Under the pieces are notes generated by a model. It was not told the origin of the DNA. It ran no database searches and worked only from the letters and a program-made list of their open reading frames with translations. A program made the position numbers and the translations under genes. A stretch of DNA of 64,000 nt from positions 114,622-178,621 of the forward strand of contig JALDYZ010000011.1 in the NCBI GenBank assembly GCA_030028905.1, in the 5' to 3' direction. Positions 58,122-64,000 of this stretch are shown here, piece after piece. How positions within the stretch are numbered: position 1 is the stretch's first letter; each line of letters opens with the position of its first letter. The stretch comes from Ferirhizobium litorale. GTDB lineage: Bacteria; Pseudomonadota; Alphaproteobacteria; Rhizobiales; Rhizobiaceae.

Positions 58122-59751
58122 CGGCCATGACCTCCAACGGAAGCTCGAGGGACTGCCGTCCCTTCAAATGGTCGGCCAATCGGATCGCCATCGCAACGAT
58201 CATCTGGGTGGGGTTGCAGTGGCCAGCCGTCGGGAACACGGAGCTACCCGAAACGAACAGGCCCTCGACTCCATGAACTTCGCAATTGGCGTCTACGACG
58301 CCCTTGCCGGGGTCGGTGGACATCCGGGTTGTGCCGGTCGGGTGTGCCACGTCGATGAAATCAGGCGGGAGGGGAGCCCTGTCGCGAACCCATTCGGCCA
58401 GCTCGGGTCTAGGAAAGCCCATTCTCGCAAATTCGTCTGCTATCAGTCCGGTCATGCGATGCATCGTGCGGGCCTCGTCCGGATGACTGCGCCAGTCAAC
58501 CTTCGGCAACCGCATGCCGAGCCGATCCCGCCGTTCCGACAATGTTACGCGGCTATCGGGATCGGGCATCTGCTCGCACATGCAGTCCAGCGTGAGCTGT
58601 TGCAGCTTGCGTGGCATTCCGTTGCGGGCGCCGAAATAGTCCATGGCGCCGCGAAGTAGCAGCGGTGAGTTGCGCAGCAGGCTCAGCACATCTTGCGGCA
58701 GCCGTGGTTTCCGGGCGGCGACACGCCTCAGTGCATCCCAAGGGTCGTCGGGCGCCAGGACCTCACCCAGCCAGGCCGCGCAATTCAAGAGCCGTTCCTG
58801 GCGCTGGACCGCCGGACTCAGGCGCAGGCCGGCCCTGAAGAAACGCCCCTGGACATTGTAGCGCCCAAAACGCCGCTGCAGCCGCGCCGATCCGGAAAGC
58901 TTGAAGAAGGCCGTCGGTCCGCGCAAATGGTCCATGAGGTATCGGCCGACCTGGTCGCGGTCGTTGCCGAGGCCCGGACGATCCGGCGGCCCGGAGTTCA
59001 GAAGCAGGCGGGCATTTTCGATGCCGCCGGCGCAAAGCACGATGGATGCCGCCGCCACTTTGAGCCTGCGCCCATCCAGAGTTGCGAATTCAAGTCCCGT
59101 CACCGACGACCGGGAGGTGTTGCTGAGGACTTGCAGGACCGTTGCACCCGTCAGCACCGTCACATTCGACCCCAGGTGCTTTTGAATGTGCCGGCCGAAG
59201 CGCATATATTCGAAGGGGTAGGATTCCGCGTCATCCCTGCTGAACTGCCAGAAGAACGGCAGCAGCAGCGACGGATCCACGTCCTTTTGTGGCGCCGGGC
59301 GGCGGGCGATCGACCAGAAGCGCTGATCGCTGTAGCCGTTGCCGATGGCCAGGCCGAGATGGGCTGCGCTGCGATCCATATAGGGCGCGATGTCACCGGG
59401 CGAAATCGGCCACCCGGAATGGGCAACCCAGTCCCGATGCTCGAAGTCTATCGCATCAAAGGGCCCGCAACGCCCTCCCCAGGTGTGGGAACTGCCGCCA
59501 AGGATCCGATTGCGCACCGACCACTGGTCGCCGGCCCTTGGCCTGCCGACATTCTCGATTTCGTTCAGGGCGTCGATCTCCGCGGAGCGCTCTCGACCTC
59601 CACTTTCCAGCAACAGAACGCTCAGGTCGGCATTCGAGAGTTCGCGGGCAAGCGTGGCACCCGCCGGCCCTGAGCCGACGATGCACACGTCATAGCGCGG
59701 TAGCGGAAGGATCGTCTCTCCCGATGCGGCCTGCAGATCGATGATCGCCAT
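58111..59751 (-). CDS. GMC family oxidoreductase (FAD-dependent)
   Basis: The 546-residue protein has the FAD-binding VCIVGSGPAGATLAREL (about residues 21-37), the GMC loop NRILGGSSHTWGGRC, ILCAGGIENARLLL-like (IVLCAGGIENARLLL) and the C-terminal segment AHPTGTTRMSTDP, AGHCNPTQMIVAMAIRLADHL with the active-site His/Asn pair. GMC enzymes oxidise alcohol groups, including sugars. In an EPS operon it may oxidise a sugar hydroxyl to a keto or uronic form, or be a redox partner for the SDR. It follows the polymerase-like gene by six bases and overlaps the epimerase by 11. Confidence 0.88.
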   Translation of the reverse strand: MAIIDLQAASGETILPLPRYDVCIVGSGPAGATLARELSNADLSVLLLESGGRERSAEIDALNEIENVGRPRAGDQWSVRNRILGGSSHTWGGRCGPFDAIDFEHRDWVAHSGWPISPGDIAPYMDRSAAHLGLAIGNGYSDQRFWSIARRPAPQKDVDPSLLLPFFWQFSRDDAESYPFEYMRFGRHIQKHLGSNVTVLTGATVLQVLSNTSRSSVTGLEFATLDGRRLKVAAASIVLCAGGIENARLLLNSGPPDRPGLGNDRDQVGRYLMDHLRGPTAFFKLSGSARLQRRFGRYNVQGRFFRAGLRLSPAVQRQERLLNCAAWLGEVLAPDDPWDALRRVAARKPRLPQDVLSLLRNSPLLLRGAMDYFGARNGMPRKLQQLTLDCMCEQMPDPDSRVTLSERRDRLGMRLPKVDWRSHPDEARTMHRMTGLIADEFARMGFPRPELAEWVRDRAPLPPDFIDVAHPTGTTRMSTDPGKGVVDANCEVHGVEGLFVSGSSVFPTAGHCNPTQMIVAMAIRLADHLKGRQSLELPLEVMADVG

Positions 59752-59757
59752 GGTACC

Positions 59758-61254
59758 TCACATCCTCAACATCGCTTTCGCCCATAAGGGCAGCTTACCC
59801 TCTTGCGCCAGTACCGCTTCTTGAGCATCTCCGGGACCGCGCCTCGCGTCCCGGTCCCTACGAAGCGCCAGAAACGGAGCATCGGCGTCGGCTACGTCCT
59901 CGTCGGCCGGGCGGCTCGCGGCGAGACCTGCGAGCACAAAGAAGAGCAGTCCAAGGTCGACGGTCGGGCCGGCAACGAACGAGCCGACCAACAGGCACAG
60001 ACAGCCGTTTCGCGCCGAAAGTCTGACGTCCGAGACGAATGTGCGCGCAGCAGCGTTTGTCGAACCAAGCGCGGTAACGGCAAACAGGAGAAAGAAGAGC
60101 GTGCCGGGAACTCCGACATTCGAGAGCAATGCCACCGGAAAGCTCGAAGTCCTCGCCGTTCCGAGACCGGCGCCGAAGCCGAACGTGTCGATGAAGTTCT
60201 GCAGGCCGTAGGTATTCCAGGAGCCGCGCTCGATCGCCGAACTCGAGGTCGCCTTGCTCAGAATGAGGAGGTCAACATAGTTGTGCACCGTGTTGTAGAT
60301 CTCCTCATGCAGCACTATCACCAGTGCACTCACGGTCACGAGGAGTGGCACGAAGACCACCGTCATGCTGCTGTGGCTGCAATCCGCCCCGACCCCGCTC
60401 CGCATGACGGCGGTGGCATACAGGATGACAAGGCAGATCGGCGCCGCGACCAATCCCGTCGACGAAGTCGACAGGATGATGAAAATGAGCGAGAGCAAGC
60501 CGAGCGGACCCGTCCACCGCGACGCCCGCCGGCAAAGCCACATGGTGGCCGTGAAGCCGAACGCGCCGAGCGTCGTTCCTGCGAAGGCGGAGGCCTCCGG
60601 CCACGACCCGACGATTCGCTTCATGCCATTGACTGTTTCGTTGTCGTGGAAGGTGTACTGGGCGTTGCGCATGAACTGCAGCATGTCCTGCGCACCGACT
60701 GCGCTGGTCACAAGATCCAGAAGCGCAAAGACGATGTTGAAGAACGCGTAGGCAAGCAGACCGGCGACGATTGCCCGAAAGCCTCCCGGCGTCGAACCGA
60801 CAGTCACGATCATCATGAAACAGAGAAGATCGGCGACAAGGTAGACCGTTTGGGTCAGGTTGCTCGATACCGGCCCGAGAGGAACCCCCCCGCCGCTCAT
60901 CGGATGCTCGGATACACCCAGCGGTATGATGGCCGTGGCGTCGGCAAACAGCCTGGGAGCGAAGTATGCTGTCAAGGCGCCGTAGACCACCAGGCATGCA
61001 AGCCAGAACCCGGGGCTTCCGAACTGCAACGTCCTCAGCGCCGGACCCATCCCGCCCTTGCCACGAAAGACGGTGAGCGCCACGAACATCAGGAAAAGAT
61101 GCGCCGGCTGAACGCTGGCGGATCCCAGCACGAAAGCAGCAGCAGCGCCCAGGAGCGCCAGAGGCACAAACACCCTGATCGACGCATCCGGCCCAAGCGC
61201 CAGACAATACAGGCCAAGCAGGACGGTGAACATGCCGATCGGTTCAATGCCCAT
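59758..61254 (-). CDS. O-antigen ligase/polymerase-like membrane protein (Wzy/ExoQ-type)
   Basis: The 498-residue protein has about ten to twelve membrane helices and one large periplasmic loop (about 300-355) with IERGSWNTYGLQNFIDTFGF and GAGLGTARTSSFPV, the Wzy_C pattern (Arg in the loop, then G-x-G-x-G). Such proteins polymerise repeat units in the periplasm or ligate them. The C-terminal 55 residues are polar (RRDRDARRGPGDAQ). Start overlaps the stop of the 169-residue upstream gene by 11 bases. Context makes repeat-unit polymerase the best guess. Confidence 0.83.
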   Translation of the reverse strand: MGIEPIGMFTVLLGLYCLALGPDASIRVFVPLALLGAAAAFVLGSASVQPAHLFLMFVALTVFRGKGGMGPALRTLQFGSPGFWLACLVVYGALTAYFAPRLFADATAIIPLGVSEHPMSGGGVPLGPVSSNLTQTVYLVADLLCFMMIVTVGSTPGGFRAIVAGLLAYAFFNIVFALLDLVTSAVGAQDMLQFMRNAQYTFHDNETVNGMKRIVGSWPEASAFAGTTLGAFGFTATMWLCRRASRWTGPLGLLSLIFIILSTSSTGLVAAPICLVILYATAVMRSGVGADCSHSSMTVVFVPLLVTVSALVIVLHEEIYNTVHNYVDLLILSKATSSSAIERGSWNTYGLQNFIDTFGFGAGLGTARTSSFPVALLSNVGVPGTLFFLLFAVTALGSTNAAARTFVSDVRLSARNGCLCLLVGSFVAGPTVDLGLLFFVLAGLAASRPADEDVADADAPFLALRRDRDARRGPGDAQEAVLAQEGKLPLWAKAMLRM

Positions 61255-61753
61255 AACCGGCGACGCCCATATGCGCTCTGGAAAGTCTTGCGGGTAGAGG
61301 GACGTTTTCCTTGCGCATCTCGCCCGAGATCTGCTCCTGGAATCTCAGGGCAATGCTCCCGACCGGATGACACGAGAAAATGCCCAGAAGGACGGTCACC
61401 GGCAGCGCCAAGCCGATGTTGAAATACCGCCCTCCTTGCCCGCGAAAGAGATAGGCGATGGTTTGCTCAACGGGAAACGCGTAGAGATCGATCCGGCTGG
61501 AATAGTCATCACTCGCCACGAAGTGGTTCTGCTGCGGGTCGCCGATCGCGTAAGCAATCGGGAATGTCGCAAAATGGGGCGCGCATGGCAGGCTCAGCAT
61601 CACCGAGGACAGCGCCATGGCCGATACTACTCGAAGCGGCGTGATCGTCAGGCGGGCGCGATAGAAGAAGCGTACGACGCCAGCGAGGTAACCCTCCCTA
61701 AGGTAGTCGAAGCCGCTCGTATATCCGCTGGCAATCCGCCCCCCTGCCGACAT
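61244..61753 (-). CDS. Hypothetical inner-membrane protein, first gene of the polymerase operon
   Basis: The 169-residue protein starts MSAGGRIASGYTSGF (with GGGAGAAATACC before the ATG). It has two hydrophobic helices, one near residues 35-55 (RVVSAMALSSVMLSLP) and one near 115-135 (IGLALPVTVLLGIFSC), with a periplasmic-side loop between. I do not recognise a family. It is tightly coupled by overlap to the polymerase-like gene, so an accessory role in polymerisation is the natural guess. Confidence 0.6.
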   Translation of the reverse strand: MSAGGRIASGYTSGFDYLREGYLAGVVRFFYRARLTITPLRVVSAMALSSVMLSLPCAPHFATFPIAYAIGDPQQNHFVASDDYSSRIDLYAFPVEQTIAYLFRGQGGRYFNIGLALPVTVLLGIFSCHPVGSIALRFQEQISGEMRKENVPLPARLSRAHMGVAGYGH

Positions 61754-61799
61754 GGTATTTCTCCCGTCTCCAGCGCTATACGTGGCGATGAATACTACG

Positions 61800-61857
61800 T
61801 TGCAATGCACAATATACGCTATCAATTCACTTGAAAAGTCGCATGTTGCTCTGCAAC
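61800..61857. promoter_or_regulatory. TTGCA motif pair in a divergent promoter region (site C)
   Basis: TTGCAATGCAC at 61800-61810 and, inverted, GTTGCAGAGCA (reverse complement of 61847-61857) lie 36 bases apart upstream of the polymerase operon. TGCTCTGCAAC at 61847-61857 is identical to 41909-41919. The shared bases make chance alone less likely, but the spacing differs from the other sites. Confidence 0.4.
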
Positions 61858-61949
61858 CTGGAAACAGGGGCAATGCCGGTCGCGGAGACCGAGGAGGTTG
61901 CTACTCTAACATCGGCCATTTCGCGCGATCTATCGTCGAAGATACTAAA

Positions 61950-62177
61950 ATGACAAGCCGTCTATCTGTTTTTATTGCCGTTATTATAAGCCATTGCAAC
62001 GCTGCTACTCCATGCGAGGCTGAAGAAATCTACCGCTTCAAATCACCATATCGGTCATCCAATCAATTGCGGCCAGCGAGGGCCTCGGAGAACGATCTAT
62101 TTTTGTTGCGCGTGCGAATATCCCGTGTCGACCGCCAGAGCGTCATCGTCGAACGCACCTTCCTCATATTTGGATGA
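61950..62177 (+). CDS. Possible small exported protein next to the IS boundary
   Basis: The 75-residue frame starts MTSRLSVFIAVIISHCNAATP, which looks like a short signal peptide, and ends in a basic Arg-rich part (RVRISRVDRQSVIVERT). There is no clear ribosome-binding site and no family likeness. It runs toward the IS256-type remnant and may be a truncated gene. It could equally be a spurious frame. Confidence 0.25.
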   Translation: MTSRLSVFIAVIISHCNAATPCEAEEIYRFKSPYRSSNQLRPARASENDLFLLRVRISRVDRQSVIVERTFLIFG

Positions 62178-62267
62178 CGTCCCAGGGAGTGGGGTAGCGG
62201 GAAGGCCATCAGTGTTTTTTCGGTAGGGTCGGGTTGTTCAAGAACCAACCTGATGGAAAGACCACCG

Positions 62268-63262
62268 ATGACCGACGAGATGATGAACCTGCACTCACTT
62301 GTTGAGAAGAGCGCGGACGCGGATTTGCTGCGCGAGATGATCGGCTTTGCCGCCGAAAAGCTGATGGCGCCGGAGGTCGGCAATGCGACCGGGGCCGGCT
62401 ATGGCGAGAAAAATCCGATGCGGCTTGCCCAGCGCAACGGCTACCGCGAGCGCGACTGGGAGACACGGGCCGGGACGGTGGAGCTGCTTATCCCGAAGCT
62501 CCGAAAAGGCTCCTACTTTCCCTCGTTCCTGGAGCCGCGGCGCATGGCCGAGAAGGCCCTGACGGCCGTCATCCAGGAAGCCTACATTCAAGGTATTTCG
62601 ACCCGCTCGGTCGACGACCTCGTCAAAGCGATGGGCATGAGTGGCATTTCCAAGAGCCAGGTCAGCCGGCTGTGCGAGGAGATCGACGGCAAGGTGAAGG
62701 CCTTCCTCGCTCGGCCGATCGAGGGTGACTGGCCGTATCTGTGGATCGACGCCACCTACCTCAAGGTCCGACGCGGCGGCCGCATCGTCTCCGTCGCCGT
62801 CATCATCGCCGTCGGCGTCAACAGCGACGGACGCCGCGAGGTGCTGGGCATGGAGATCGGCACGTCCGAAGCCGAGCCGATCTGGACGGAGTTCTGCGCA
62901 AGCTGACCCGGCGAGGCCTGCGCGGCGTCAAGCTCGTTGTCTCCGATGCCCACCAAGGGATCAAGGCCGCCGTCTCCAAGGTTCTGTCGGCTACCTGGCA
63001 GAGGTGCCGGGTCCACTTCATGCGCAATGCGTTGGCGCATGCCGGCAAGAGCGGCCGGCGGGTGGTTTGCGCCTTCATCGCCACCGCATTCGCCCAGGAC
63101 ACGCCGGAGGCCGCAAGCACCAGTGGCGCAGCGTCGCCGACCAGATCAGGCCGAAAGTGCCGAAGCTCGCCCAACTCATGGACACCGCCGAGGAGGACGT
63201 TCTCGCCTACATGACCTTTCCCAGGCAGCACTCGACCAAGCTTCACAGCACGGATGAGATCG
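62268..63262 (+). pseudogene. IS256-family transposase, frameshifted and truncated
   Basis: The reading starts [20 protein letters not shown] and has IS256 features: [53 protein letters not shown] and the DDE Asp in [11 protein letters not shown]. The frame breaks near 62894 (one base missing; after it [20 protein letters not shown] continues in another frame, holding the second Asp) and again near 63119. The third part (QWRSVADQIRPKVPKLAQLM) reaches STKLHST and then departs from the family near 63262, before the part carrying the catalytic Glu context ends. The element is dead. Its inverted repeats were not located. Confidence 0.88.
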
Positions 63263-63357
63263 ACAAGCGCTTTGTTCAAAAATGTGGTACTTTTCCTTTG
63301 CGCGGATGACCTCGTGGTGAAGTGCGGTGCATCGGCTGAAAGCGCCGTCAGGCCACC

Positions 63358-63907
63358 TTACTCGAGCCTTGCCGGATTGAGGCGTCCGCGCGCCTTTTCA
63401 TCAGGCGGGCGCGGACGCCACGTATCCACGAAGCGTTCATAGCCCTTTTGCGCTTGCTCAGCGACGCGCATCTCTTGGTCGCGGAGCTTTTTGACATTAT
63501 AGGCATATGCAGGGCCAGGCTTGTTTCCCTTCTTCTGCGGTTTCCCGGCCAGTAATTCCATTGCGCGAATCTTGTGTGCCACGAGACTCGGGCGAGCCCA
63601 GAGATAGTCGGCCTGCTTGGTCAACATGTGCCAGACCAGAACCGCAAGCTTTCGAGCCACTGCGACGGCTGCGACCTGGTGGCCGCGTTTGGCTCTGATC
63701 CGGACGAAGAAAGCGTGCAGCGGCCCCGGCGCTTTTTGCTGCCGCCCACGCTGCCTCCACCAGCATGGCCCGCGCATGGCTGCGACCGGTCTTGCTGATG
63801 CGTCCGTGATGGGCAGCGCCAAGTCCAGACTGGCGAACCCGCGGATTGAGCCCGAAGTAGCTCACCAGTTTTTGCGGGCTTTTAAAGCGGCTGATATTAC
63901 CGATGGC
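63358..63907 (-). pseudogene. IS110-family transposase C-terminal fragment, frameshifted
   Basis: The reverse strand reads AIGNISRFKSPQKLVSYFGL, NPRVRQSGLGAAHHGRISKTG and HARAMLVEAAWAAAK, the C-terminal transposase_20 domain of IS110/IS116/IS902 elements, then shifts frame in a run of five A (plus strand T 63733-63737) and goes on as APGPLHAFFVRIRAKRG to the end NPARLE. One extra A explains the shift. The N-terminal half with the DEDD catalytic site is missing because the gene is cut exactly at 63907/63908 by another element. Confidence 0.88.
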
Positions 63908-64000
63908 TGTGTTTCGGCGTGCAAATTTGACCCCCTTGGCGGGGTATCGGCGTCCAATTTTGACCCCCCTCAGATTTCATCTGACCATCCAGCCTTTTGC
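63908..64000. mobile_element. End of an IS21-family element (continues beyond the window)
   Basis: The element starts TGTGTTTCGG and carries two direct repeats of the type TCGGCGT.CAA.TTTGACCCC at 63914-63935 and 63947-63968 (33-base period). Such tandem transposase-binding repeats at a TGT terminus are characteristic of IS21-type (IstA/IstB) elements. The inserted end directly abuts the IS110 transposase codons. The transposase genes would lie outside the window. Confidence 0.75.

Noticed and set aside
59803..61422. 539-codon plus-strand frame opposite the polymerase-like gene
   Set aside because: Composition is Arg/Gln/His-rich and shows no domain; the minus-strand reading has clear membrane helices and a Wzy pattern.

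Overview
The window is high-GC alphaproteobacterial chromosome, most probably Rhizobiaceae (Sinorhizobium/Ensifer, Rhizobium or Agrobacterium group). The basis is the gene order dnaX-ybaB-recR, rimP-nusA-ylxR-infB-rbfA-truB-rpsO-pnp, irr next to fabA-fabB-fabI, and aroA-cmk-rpsA, together with a 455-residue class II EPSP synthase very close to the one known from Agrobacterium CP4. The species cannot be fixed from sequence reading alone.

Positions 1-33500 are mostly core genome. A truncated HIT-family gene (minus) is followed by the signal recognition particle RNA, dnaX, ybaB and recR, then a lytic transglycosylase and a convergent MFS transporter. Next comes the translation and RNA-metabolism block rimP, nusA, ylxR, infB, rbfA, truB, rpsO and pnp, preceded by a promoter with an immediate intrinsic terminator. 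A class I methyltransferase faces the fatty-acid operon fabA-fabB-fabI, which is divergent from the iron regulator irr. Small envelope or unknown genes, tRNA-Ala(GGC) and a TIGR02300 protein follow, then aroA-cmk-rpsA. Four minus-strand genes follow rpsA: an RNase D-like exonuclease and three unrecognised acidic, low-complexity proteins whose C-termini resemble one another.

Positions 33600-61900 form an exopolysaccharide (EPS) locus. It encodes a priming sugar-phosphate transferase (ExoY-like), seven glycosyltransferase proteins (two of them fusions), a flippase, a polymerase-like membrane protein, a chain-length co-polymerase with a degenerate ATP site, an outer-membrane export protein (ExoF/Wza-like), a small membrane protein that may be an ExoX/SyrA-type repressor, a Tat-type GH16 glycanase, an ABC exporter, a HAD-domain protein, and three redox enzymes (FAD oxidoreductase, GMC oxidoreductase, extended SDR). 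The expected logic is a Wzx/Wzy pathway: lipid-linked priming, stepwise sugar addition, flipping, polymerisation, export and trimming. The genes lie in divergent operons, and three of the divergent spacers carry related inverted TTGC(R)..TGCAC motifs, one of them a perfect inverted repeat over a promoter -10 box. This points to a locus-specific regulator encoded elsewhere.

Positions 62200-64000 are a graveyard of insertion sequences: an IS256-type transposase pseudogene with two frameshifts and a 3' truncation, an IS110-type transposase fragment with one frameshift, and the end of an IS21-type element that cuts the IS110 gene at 63907/63908. These mark the right edge of the EPS region as a recombination-prone boundary.
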